Assembly: GCA_003511785.1 (NCBI GenBank)
Contig: DOIS01000182.1
Location: forward strand, 1-5,372
Direction: 5' to 3'
Origin: Paracoccaceae bacterium
GTDB taxonomy: Bacteria; Pseudomonadota; Alphaproteobacteria; Rhodobacterales; Rhodobacteraceae
Length of the DNA: 5,372 bases
This document shows positions 1 to 5,372 of this stretch, piece by piece. The notes beneath the pieces were generated by a model. The model saw nothing but the letters and a program-made list of their open reading frames with translations, did not search any database and was not told the origin of the DNA. The position numbers and the translations under genes were made by a program. The first letter of the stretch is position 1. Every line of letters begins with the position of its first letter.

Positions 1-66
1 GACAAAACCGACAACAGTTATGCCGCTAACTGAGTCCTTGTCGCGGCGCTCATCGCATCAAAATGA
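1..66 (+). pseudogene. C-terminal tail of a probable IS5-family transposase, with in-frame TGA
   Basis: Frame 1 reads DKTDNSYAAN (1-30), a TGA at 31-33, then VLVAALIASK (34-63) and a second TGA at 64-66. The pattern, a (Y)-D/E-K-T segment followed by a short aromatic/Ala stretch and a hydrophobic LVAALIASK end, resembles the C-terminus of IS5-family DDE transposases, where the final helix follows an RYDK/RYEK-type motif. The TGA falls where related proteins could carry Trp (TGG), so it may be a nonsense mutation trimming the last 11 residues, or the real end of the protein. The catalytic DDE residues are outside the window, so activity cannot be judged. The match is from memory of family style on about 20 residues and is therefore tentative. 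Confidence 0.45.
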
Positions 67-80
67 ATGTCCACAGGCCC
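1..80 (+). mobile_element. right-hand end of an IS5-like insertion sequence (partial)
   Basis: The homology of the leftward oxidoreductase gene stops abruptly at a CTAG (80-83), and everything to its left is unrelated and visibly less GC-rich. Read on the minus strand from base 80, the element would begin GGGCCTGTGGACATTCA, a plausible terminal inverted repeat, directly beside a TA (81-82) that would be the target dinucleotide. Frame 1 of the plus strand reads like the extreme C-terminus of an IS5-family DDE transposase, ending 14 bases before the junction, as is usual for such compact elements. The other end, the matching inverted repeat and most of the transposase lie outside the window, so family and exact boundary are inferred. 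The alternative is an unrelated rearrangement or an assembly join. Confidence 0.6.
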
Positions 81-197
81 TAGCACCTCGCCGTCGCCCG
101 GCTCGGGGATGGGCCCGGTTTCCAGCTTGAAATTCTCGTCCGTGGGCGTGCCCTGGGGCCGGCTGGCCAGGGTGATGCGGCGCATCTGGTCGGTCAT
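18..197 (-). pseudogene. truncated NADP-dependent oxidoreductase (CurA/MDR-like), N-terminal fragment
   Basis: The reading frame starts at ATG 197-195 and ends at TAA 20-18, 59 codons. Residues 1-39 (MTDQMRRITLASRPQG through PEPGDGEVL) match the conserved N-terminus of the CurA/YncB-type NADP-dependent medium-chain dehydrogenase/reductase family, which reduces alkenal/alkenone double bonds in the cytosol and is normally about 335-345 residues long. In intact members, GEVL is followed by a strand leading to a conserved LSLDPYMRGRM segment. Here it runs instead into 20 unrelated residues (GPVDIHFDAMSAATRTQLAA) encoded by the presumed IS end. A strong Shine-Dalgarno AGGAGG (revcomp of 202-209 region) precedes the ATG, so the start is secure and the gene was once well translated. 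The fragment lacks both the substrate and NADP domains and should be non-functional. The remainder of the gene may lie on the far side of the IS. Confidence 0.8.
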
Positions 198-227
198 GTC
201 GCGTGCCTCCTGTCTGATCTGGACGCG

Positions 228-256
228 AGGGTGCCGGGGCAGGGCCGCGCTGGCAA
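228..256 (-). promoter_or_regulatory. weak candidate promoter for the truncated oxidoreductase gene
   Basis: On the minus strand TTGCCA (256-251) is followed after 17 bases by CACCCT (233-228), giving a start about 20-25 bases before the ATG and just upstream of the AGGAGG. The -35 matches the sigma70 consensus at five of six positions, but the -10 matches poorly (two of six), so this is only a candidate. Confidence 0.2.
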
Positions 257-269
257 GCGGGGCGCGGCC
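243..269. repeat. 8-bp perfect inverted repeat in the divergent intergenic region
   Basis: GGCCGCGC (243-250) and GCGCGGCC (262-269) are perfect reverse complements separated by 11 bases. The loop contains the candidate leftward -35 (TTGCCA). It could be an operator-like site or a transcript hairpin. In DNA this GC-rich, an 8-bp match can also occur by chance, so no function is assigned. Confidence 0.3.
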
Positions 270-303
270 TGACGTGGCGCCAGATCGCCCGGACCGGCGC
301 CCC

Positions 304-332
304 TTGGCATTCCGCCCGCGCGCCCGTATATG
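304..332 (+). promoter_or_regulatory. sigma70-type promoter for the inositol monophosphatase gene
   Basis: TTGGCA (304-309, five of six to TTGACA) and TATATG (327-332, four of six to TATAAT) are separated by exactly 17 bases. They form the only AT-rich island in this otherwise very GC-rich spacer. Transcription would begin near 338-340, leaving a 5' leader of about 20 bases that holds the ribosome binding site. Geometry and position both fit. No operator is evident beside it. Confidence 0.6.
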
Positions 333-360
333 CGCCCTCTGACGCCGAAAGGAGCCCGAC

Positions 361-1146
361 ATGCCCGGCAGTGCCAATCTCAACATCATGCTCAAGGCCG
401 CGCGCAAGGCCGGCCGCTCGCTGGTCAAGGATTTCCGCGAGGTCGAGAACCTTCAGGTCTCGATGAAAGGGGCGGGCGATTTCGTCAGCCGCGCCGACCT
501 GGCCGCCGAGAAGATCCTCAAGGAGGAGCTGATGGGCGCGCGCCCGACCTATGGTTGGCTGGCCGAGGAGGGCGGCGAGGAGCCGGGCGAGGACCCGACC
601 CGGCGCTGGATCGTCGATCCGCTGGACGGGACCACGAATTTCCTGCACGGGCTGCCGCACTGGGCGATCTCCATCGCGCTGGAGCACAAGGGCCGCGTGG
701 TGGCCGGCGTGATCTATGACGCCGCCAAGGACGAGATGTTCTTCGCCGAGAAGGGCGAGGGCGCCTGGATGAACGACCAGCGGCTGCGCGTCTCGGGACG
801 GGGCAAGATGATCGAGTCGATCTTCGCCACCGGGCTGCCCTATGGCGGGCGCGCCGATCTGCCCGAGACGCTGAAGGATCTTGCGCGGCTCTTGCCGGCC
901 TGCGCCGGGGTGCGGCGCTGGGGGGCGGCGGCGCTTGACATGGCCTATGTGGCGGCGGGGCGCTATGACGGGTTCTGGGAACGGCGGCTCAACGCCTGGG
1001 ACCTGGCCGCGGGGGTGGTGATCGTCCGCGAGGCGGGCGGCATGATCGAGCCGCTGGCCGAGGGCGGCGACATCCTTGCCGATGGCGAGGTGATCTGCGC
1101 CAACGAGGCGGTGTTCGACAAGTTCTCGAAGGTGATCCGGGGCTGA
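361..1146 (+). CDS. suhB: inositol monophosphatase family protein (SuhB-like)
   Basis: A 261-residue cytosolic phosphatase of the Mg2+-dependent, Li+-sensitive IMPase superfamily, which hydrolyses inositol 1-phosphate and related sugar phosphates. In enterobacteria SuhB also joins rRNA antitermination complexes, a role not shown here. Metal-ligand motifs are all present: WLAEE (Glu69), IVDPLDGTTNF at 84-94 (Asp86 and Asp89, with Thr91 behind) and NAWDLAAG (Asp214). The last is followed by the second family signature IVREAGG at 221-227. Length is normal for the family (about 255-275). The start ATG at 361 is supported by AAAGGAG (348-354) six bases upstream and by the promoter just ahead. It stands alone: its left neighbour is divergent and the rhomboid gene on its right is convergent. 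The family is certain. The exact substrate (inositol-1-P, fructose-1,6-bisphosphate, histidinol-P or PAP) cannot be read from sequence alone, so the symbol is provisional. Confidence 0.9.
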   Translation: MPGSANLNIMLKAARKAGRSLVKDFREVENLQVSMKGAGDFVSRADLAAEKILKEELMGARPTYGWLAEEGGEEPGEDPTRRWIVDPLDGTTNFLHGLPHWAISIALEHKGRVVAGVIYDAAKDEMFFAEKGEGAWMNDQRLRVSGRGKMIESIFATGLPYGGRADLPETLKDLARLLPACAGVRRWGAAALDMAYVAAGRYDGFWERRLNAWDLAAGVVIVREAGGMIEPLAEGGDILADGEVICANEAVFDKFSKVIRG

Positions 1147-1149
1147 CCT

Positions 1150-1182
1150 GTCCGGGGGGGCGCCTGGGCGCTGCCCGCGGAC
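1150..1182. terminator. possible hairpin between convergent genes
   Basis: In the 73-base gap between the two convergent stop codons, GTCCG (1150-1154) can pair with CGGAC (1178-1182), and GGGC (1158-1161) with GCCC (1173-1176), across a small internal loop. The only T-rich stretch after it is CTTTG, and no T-run follows on the minus side. It is therefore at best a weak or bidirectional terminator. Confidence 0.2.
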
Positions 1183-1219
1183 GCTTTGACGGTTTCTGGA
1201 AAGGGAACGCGCAGGGACG

Positions 1220-1954
1220 CTATTTCCGGCGCACCCGCGGAATGCGGCTGGCGGAATAGCGCGCGTGGGGATGCGGTGGATGGCCGTGATGGCGGGCCCA
1301 GAAGCGCGGCCCCCCGCGGCGCAGCCAGAGTGGCACAGTGAGCGCCAGCCCCACCACGAAGCCGCCGGCATGAGCCCAGTAGGCAACCCCGCCCGCGTCG
1401 GGGTCAGAGCCGATACCGCCCAGGAACTGCATCCCCAGCCAGACTATCAGCATGATCCAGGCGGGGATCGGGAAGATGCGGATGAACACGATCAGGATCA
1501 GCAGGATATCGACCCGCGCCCTCGGGAAAAGCAGCAGATAGCCGCCCATCACCCCGGCGATCGCCCCCGACGCGCCCACCGTCGGCACCATCGAGAAAGG
1601 CGCTGCGACCACGTGGATCAGCCCCGCGCCCACGCCTGCCGCGAGGTAGAACAGCAGGAAGGGCAGATGCCCCATCTCGTCCTCGAGATTGTCGCCGAAA
1701 ATCCACAGAAACAGCATGTTGCCGCCGAGATGCAGCAGCCCGCCATGCAGGAACATCGAGGTGAAGAGGGTCTCGAGCCTCACCCCGTGCGCGATGTAGC
1801 GCGGGGTGATCGCATAGGCGTCGTAGAAGGTGAAGAGCTGGAACTCGCTTTCGATCCCGGCGGTCAGCAGAAACACCGCCGCGTTGGCCGCGATCAGGGC
1901 ATAGACGACGAAGGGTGTGCGCCCCGAGGGGTTGTGGTCGCGGATCGGGAACAT
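1220..1954 (-). CDS. rhomboid family intramembrane serine protease
   Basis: A 244-residue polytopic inner-membrane protein that cleaves transmembrane helices of other membrane proteins. The catalytic dyad is visible: Ser129 in GASG (127-130), in the loop/TM4 region, and His195 in AYWAHAGG in the last helix. The supporting HxxxN motif is also present (His75 and Asn79 in LHLGGNMLF), with the usual L1-loop features before it. Six hydrophobic segments can be seen at about 15-33, 72-88, 96-118, 126-144, 148-177 and 192-211, the standard bacterial six-TM rhomboid core. The C-terminal tail (212-244) is basic and His-rich (HHGHPPHPH at 222-230). The ATG at 1954-1952 gives the usual short N-terminus before TM1 (MFPIRDHNPS), but no clear Shine-Dalgarno precedes it, so initiation may be weak or the transcript nearly leaderless. 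The gene is divergent from the lipoprotein gene and convergent with the phosphatase gene. Substrate is unknown. Confidence 0.93.
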   Translation of the reverse strand: MFPIRDHNPSGRTPFVVYALIAANAAVFLLTAGIESEFQLFTFYDAYAITPRYIAHGVRLETLFTSMFLHGGLLHLGGNMLFLWIFGDNLEDEMGHLPFLLFYLAAGVGAGLIHVVAAPFSMVPTVGASGAIAGVMGGYLLLFPRARVDILLILIVFIRIFPIPAWIMLIVWLGMQFLGGIGSDPDAGGVAYWAHAGGFVVGLALTVPLWLRRGGPRFWARHHGHPPHPHARYSASRIPRVRRK

Positions 1955-1985
1955 GGCGCGAAGCTGGGGCGAAAGGGGGCCGCAG

Positions 1986-2004
1986 TCAAGCGCGACGCGG
2001 TTGA
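1986..2004. promoter_or_regulatory. 19-base near-perfect palindrome, candidate operator
   Basis: TCAAGCGCGACGCGGTTGA reads the same on both strands except for one mismatched pair (positions 1990/2000) around a central A at 1995, so eight of nine arm positions pair. It lies in the 110-base spacer between two divergent starts (1954 and 2065). Its left edge overlaps a TTGACT (1989-1984, minus) that could serve as -35 for the rhomboid gene, and its right edge overlaps TTGAAC (2001-2006, plus). I recognise no specific regulator; matching -10 elements are poor on both strands. Confidence 0.4.
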
Positions 2005-2064
2005 ACCGGGCCTTAACACGTGCTGGCGTAGGTCGGGAGGGAGCGGATAGGGAACGGAGGGGTC

Positions 2065-2370
2065 ATGCGTCGTTTGCTCAACATTCTGTGGCTGGTGCCG
2101 CTGCTTGCTGCCTGTTCGGTCTCGATCGACCAGATCGAGCCGGCAGTTTCACAGTTCAACGGCGACAGTGTCAGCATTCAGTTGAATGGAAACCAGCTGG
2201 AATTCGCCACGCAGCAGGTTCGGCAGGCGGCCAATGCGAAGGCCGATGCCCGCGCGGCGGAGATTTGCAGGCGGGGGCATCGCAAGCGGGCGGAACATAC
2301 CAGCACCCGCAACATCCCGACGGGGCAATATACCTATGTGATCGAACGACTGTATCTGTGCCTGAACTGA
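2065..2370 (+). CDS. small uncharacterised lipoprotein
   Basis: A 101-residue protein with a lipoprotein signal peptide: Met-Arg-Arg, a hydrophobic core (LLNILWLVPLL) and the lipobox LAAC ending at Cys17, where signal peptidase II should cut and the lipid be attached. The mature part is about 85 residues, rich in Gln, Asn and Ala up to residue 65, with a likely helix at 46-70. It then has a basic stretch (CRRGHRKRAEH, 68-78) and a C-terminal segment TSTRNIPTGQYTYVIERLYLCLN. Cys68 and Cys99 could form a disulfide in the periplasm. The ATG at 2065 has CGGAGG (2055-2060) a few bases upstream, which supports the start. The 5' half is visibly less GC-rich than its neighbours. Residue 18 is Ser rather than Asp, so the E. 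coli-type inner-membrane retention signal is absent. I do not recognise the family and assign no function. It is convergent with putA, only 20 bases away. Confidence 0.85.
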   Translation: MRRLLNILWLVPLLAACSVSIDQIEPAVSQFNGDSVSIQLNGNQLEFATQQVRQAANAKADARAAEICRRGHRKRAEHTSTRNIPTGQYTYVIERLYLCLN

Positions 2371-2390
2371 CCGCAGCGGTGGCCGGGGCC

Positions 2391-5372
2391 TCACGACATC
2401 CCGGCCAGAAGCGCCGCGTTGCCGCCCGCGGCGGTGGTGTCGATGCACAGGTGCCGCTCGCCCAGCACGCGGGCCGGATCGGGCGTGCCCGGGATCAGCG
2501 GGATGATCCGGCCGGGACGGGCGGCCAGCGCGCGCTCATAGGCGCGGCCAGTGTCGGCATCGCCCCACCAGAGCACGCCGGAGATACCTTCCATCGTGGT
2601 CAGCCGCTCGGGGTCGATCCGGCCCGTGGCGCTGATCGCCCGGCCGCCCAGGGCCATGACCGCGCGGGCCTGGGCCTGCACGGCCTCCGGGCCCGGCCCG
2701 AGACACAGGAGCGGTGTGCGCGGCGCTGTGGTCAGGCGGTTTGACTCGCCGGTGGGACCGGGCAGGCTGAGCGTTTGGGGCGGCGCGTCCTGGCCCTCGG
2801 GGGCGGAGAAGCGATCCGAGGAGTCCGGCCAGTCCTCGTGGCTGCGTTGCCGGTCGGGGGCGGTGAAGCGCGCCAGGTAGTGCGGCCCGCCCGCCTTGGG
2901 CCCGGTGCCCGACAGCCCCTCGCCGCCGAAGGGCTGGGAGCCGACGATGGCGCCGATCTGGTTGCGGTTGACGTAGAGGTTGCCGCACTGGACGCGATCG
3001 GTCACGTGCTGCACCCGGCCGTCGATCCGCGTATGCAGCCCGAAGGTCAGGCCGTAGCCGGTGGCGTTGATCGCATCGATGACCCGGTCGAGATCGGCGG
3101 CGCGGTAGCGGGCGACATGCAGGACCGGGCCGAACACCTCGCGCTCCAGCGCCTCGATGCCGGGCACCTCGATCAGCGTGGGGCCGATGAAGGTGCCCTC
3201 GTCGGGGGGCGCGGTCTGCTTGAGCACGCGGCCTTCGGCCCGGGCGCGGGCGACGTGGTCGGCGATGCCTTGCCGTGCCGTTTCGTCGATCACCGGGCCC
3301 ACATCGGTCGAGAGCTGCCAGGGATCGCCCAGGCGCAACTCGTCCATCGCGCCCTGGAGCATGGTCAGGAATCCGTCGGCGATGTCTTCCTGCACATAGA
3401 GGCAGCGCAGGGCCGAGCAGCGTTGCCCGGCGGATTGAAAGGCGCTCTCGACGATCGACTCCACCGCCTGTTCGGGCAGGGCGGTGCTGTCGACGATCAT
3501 CGCGTTGAGCCCGCCGGTCTCGGCGATCAGCGGCGTGCCCGGCGCCATGTGCTCGGCCATGGCGGCGCGGATCTTGAGCGCGGTGGCGGTGGACCCGGTG
3601 AAGGCCACCCCGTTCACGCGCGCGTCCGAGGTCAGCGCCGCGCCCACCGCGCCGTCGCCGGGCAGGAGTTGCAGCGCCGTGCGCGGCACCCCGGCCTCGT
3701 GCATCAGCCGGATGGCGAGATGCGCGATGAGCGGCGTCTGCTCGGCCGGCTTGGCCAGCACGGCGTTGCCCGTGGCCAGCGCCGCCGAGACCTGGCCGGT
3801 GAAGATGGCCAGCGGGAAGTTCCAGGGCGATATGCATACGAATGTCCCCGCCGGTTCCGCCTCGGGGATGCGGGCGGCGTAGTAGCGCAGGAAATCCACC
3901 GCCTCGCGCAGCTCGGCCACCGCGTCGGGAAGGCCCTTGCCGGCTTCGCGGGAAAGCACGGCGAAGATCTCGCCGAAATCCCGCTCGTAAAGGTCGGCCA
4001 CACGGTTGAGCACCGCAGCGCGCTCGGCGGCCGCGGCCTGCCACGGCTCGGCCACGGCGAGCGCCAGGTCCACGTCGGCGGCGGAGGCGGGGCGCACGCT
4101 ACCGGGGCTGTCCCCGGGTCGGGCGGGGTTGGCGACCGGTTGCGCGGGATCGGGGTCGGGCGTCTCGGCCATGAGCGGCGCGGCCTCCCACTGATGCGCG
4201 GCGAAGCGCGCACGGGCCGCTTCGATGGCGGCGAGCGTGGGTGCATGGGTCAGGTCGAAACCCTTCGAATTGGCCCGCTCGGGCCGGAACAGGTCGGGAC
4301 CGCGCGGGATCGCGGGGGCGGGTCTTTCCAACGCTTCGAACGGGTCGGCGGCCACGGTCTCGGGGGACACGTTCTCGTCCACGATCTGGTTGACGAAGGA
4401 GGAATTCGCCCCGTTCTCGAGAAGCCGCCGCACCAGGTAGGCCAGCAGGTCGCGATGCGCGCCGACCGGCGCATAGATGCGGCAGCGGGCGCGGTGCTGT
4501 TGGCGGACGATGTCATAAAGCGTCTTGCCCATGCCATGCAGGCGTTGGAATTCATAGGGGCGATCGCCCGCCATGTGCAGGATCGCCGCGACGGTATGGG
4601 CGTTGTGCGTGGCGAATTGCGGATAGATCCGGTCGGTCATGCCCAGAAGCTTGCACGCGTTGGCGATGTAGGAGACGTCGGTCGCGGCCTTCCGGGTGAA
4701 GACGGGAAAGCCGTCCACGCCTTCGACCTGCGCGCGCTTGATCTCGGTGTCCCAGTACGCGCCCTTGACCAGCCGCACCATAAGCTTGCAATCGTGCCGC
4801 TGCGCCATGTCGTAGAGCCGGTCGATGACGTCGCCCGCACGCTGGCCATAGGCCTGCACCACCACGCCGAACCCGTCCCAGCTCTTGAGCGCGGGCTCGC
4901 CCATCACCGTGTCGATCACCCGCAGCGAGAGCGACAGGCGGTCGGCCTCCTCGGCATCCACGTTCAGGCCCATGCCGGCGGATTTCGCCAGCAGTGCCAG
5001 CGCGCGCAGGCGCGGCACCAGCTCGTTCATCACCCGGTCGGACTGCGCCACCTCATAGCGCGGATGCAGTGCCGAGAGCTTGACCGATATGCCGGGATTG
5101 GCGCGGATGTCGTCGCTGTCGCAAGCCTCGGCGATGGCGGCGATGGCGCGGGAATAGCTCAGGTAGTAGCGCCGGGCGTCGGCCTCGGTGCGCGCGGCCT
5201 CGCCAAGCATGTCGTAGGAATAGGTATAGCCCTTGGCCTCCATCCCGGCGGCGCGTTTCATCGCCGACTGGATGGTCTCGCCCAGCACGAATTGGCGGCC
5301 CATCTCGCGCATGGCGCGGCCCACGGCGGTGCGGATCACCGGCTCGCCCAGCCGCCGGATCGCTCCGCGCAG
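2391..5372 (-). CDS. putA: bifunctional proline dehydrogenase / L-glutamate gamma-semialdehyde dehydrogenase, N-terminus beyond window
   Basis: PutA oxidises proline to P5C with FAD, passing electrons to membrane quinone, then oxidises glutamate semialdehyde to glutamate with NAD+. Positions here count from the first visible codon (5372-5370); 993 residues are visible. The proline dehydrogenase barrel (about 10-350) shows GYTYSYDML, VKLSALHPRYE, VRLVKGAYWDTEIK, FATHNAHT, FQRLHGMG and YLVRRLLENGANSSFVNQ, whose Arg315-Arg316 pair binds the proline carboxylate. A linker follows, then the aldehyde dehydrogenase (about 430-840) with SPWNFPLAIFTGQ, the general base Glu618 in LIAETGG, nucleophile Cys652 in SAGQRCSALR, EVFGPVL and the PutA hallmark QPFGGEGLSGTGPKAGGP. 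A C-terminal extension ends in CIDTTAAGGNAALLAGMS, the terminal motif of long PutAs (types B and C). Translation stays open through the right edge; the GTG at 5339 is an internal Val of LGEPVIRTAVGRAM, not the start. Roughly 130-150 residues are missing, so an N-terminal DNA-binding domain cannot be excluded. Confidence 0.96.
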   Translation of the reverse strand: MRGAIRRLGEPVIRTAVGRAMREMGRQFVLGETIQSAMKRAAGMEAKGYTYSYDMLGEAARTEADARRYYLSYSRAIAAIAEACDSDDIRANPGISVKLSALHPRYEVAQSDRVMNELVPRLRALALLAKSAGMGLNVDAEEADRLSLSLRVIDTVMGEPALKSWDGFGVVVQAYGQRAGDVIDRLYDMAQRHDCKLMVRLVKGAYWDTEIKRAQVEGVDGFPVFTRKAATDVSYIANACKLLGMTDRIYPQFATHNAHTVAAILHMAGDRPYEFQRLHGMGKTLYDIVRQQHRARCRIYAPVGAHRDLLAYLVRRLLENGANSSFVNQIVDENVSPETVAADPFEALERPAPAIPRGPDLFRPERANSKGFDLTHAPTLAAIEAARARFAAHQWEAAPLMAETPDPDPAQPVANPARPGDSPGSVRPASAADVDLALAVAEPWQAAAAERAAVLNRVADLYERDFGEIFAVLSREAGKGLPDAVAELREAVDFLRYYAARIPEAEPAGTFVCISPWNFPLAIFTGQVSAALATGNAVLAKPAEQTPLIAHLAIRLMHEAGVPRTALQLLPGDGAVGAALTSDARVNGVAFTGSTATALKIRAAMAEHMAPGTPLIAETGGLNAMIVDSTALPEQAVESIVESAFQSAGQRCSALRCLYVQEDIADGFLTMLQGAMDELRLGDPWQLSTDVGPVIDETARQGIADHVARARAEGRVLKQTAPPDEGTFIGPTLIEVPGIEALEREVFGPVLHVARYRAADLDRVIDAINATGYGLTFGLHTRIDGRVQHVTDRVQCGNLYVNRNQIGAIVGSQPFGGEGLSGTGPKAGGPHYLARFTAPDRQRSHEDWPDSSDRFSAPEGQDAPPQTLSLPGPTGESNRLTTAPRTPLLCLGPGPEAVQAQARAVMALGGRAISATGRIDPERLTTMEGISGVLWWGDADTGRAYERALAARPGRIIPLIPGTPDPARVLGERHLCIDTTAAGGNAALLAGMS

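Noticed and set aside
58..1386. 442-codon open frame on the minus strand across the phosphatase gene
   Set aside because: It is antisense to a gene with complete IMPase motifs, its protein is Arg/Pro/His-rich low-complexity sequence, and long spurious frames are expected in DNA this GC-rich.
2013..2017. TTAAC as a CtrA half-site
   Set aside because: Only one half of the TTAA-N7-TTAA motif is present at the required spacing.
1265..2050. 261-codon plus-strand frame opposite the rhomboid gene
   Set aside because: Composition (Gln/His/Arg-rich, no domain) is that of a shadow of the rhomboid coding strand, and no ribosome binding site supports it.
1917..2744. 275-codon plus-strand frame spanning the lipoprotein gene and the end of putA
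   Set aside because: It overlaps two supported genes in different frames and has no recognisable domain; the lipoprotein frame has a signal peptide and ribosome binding site, this one does not.
2536..4044. 502-codon minus-strand frame inside putA
   Set aside because: An offset frame of putA with an Arg/Gly/Ala-rich translation; putA itself carries all expected motifs in the other frame.
5337..5339. GTG as the start codon of putA
   Set aside because: The frame stays open to the window edge (LRGAIRRLGEP before the Val), and known PutAs have a further N-terminal region before this point.
1..5372. A novel multi-gene system
   Set aside because: Genes alternate strand, belong mostly to well-known families and show no operon-like coupling; no CRISPR, toxin-antitoxin, retron or other accessory module is visible.

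Overview
The window is GC-rich chromosomal DNA from what looks like an alphaproteobacterium, most likely of the Rhodobacter/Roseobacter group. That assignment is inferred from base composition, the protein styles (SuhB-like phosphatase, long two-domain PutA, small Cys-rich lipoprotein) and a promoter of the TTGGCA/TATATG type. No rRNA or other decisive taxonomic marker is present.

Layout, left to right. Bases 1-80 look like the end of an IS5-like insertion sequence whose transposase tail reads into the window from the left. It has cut into a leftward gene for an NADP-dependent oxidoreductase of the CurA/MDR type, of which only the first 39 codons survive (81-197). A 163-base divergent intergenic region (198-360) holds a good sigma70-type promoter for the next gene, an inositol-monophosphatase-family protein (361-1146, +). 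This gene converges on a rhomboid intramembrane serine protease (1220-1954, -). The rhomboid gene is divergent from a small lipoprotein gene (2065-2370, +), and the 110 bases between them contain a near-perfect 19-base palindrome. The lipoprotein gene converges, with only 20 bases between stop codons, on putA (2391 to beyond 5372, -). PutA is the bifunctional proline dehydrogenase / glutamate-semialdehyde dehydrogenase; its N-terminus lies outside the window.

The genes do not form one operon: strands alternate (-,+,-,+,-) and each appears to be its own transcription unit. Functions are mostly housekeeping: proline catabolism, sugar-phosphate/inositol phosphate hydrolysis, membrane proteolysis and an envelope lipoprotein. 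I see no CRISPR, defence system, tRNA or novel multi-gene system. The points most worth a second look are the IS junction in the oxidoreductase gene, the palindrome between the rhomboid and lipoprotein genes, and the uncharacterised lipoprotein.
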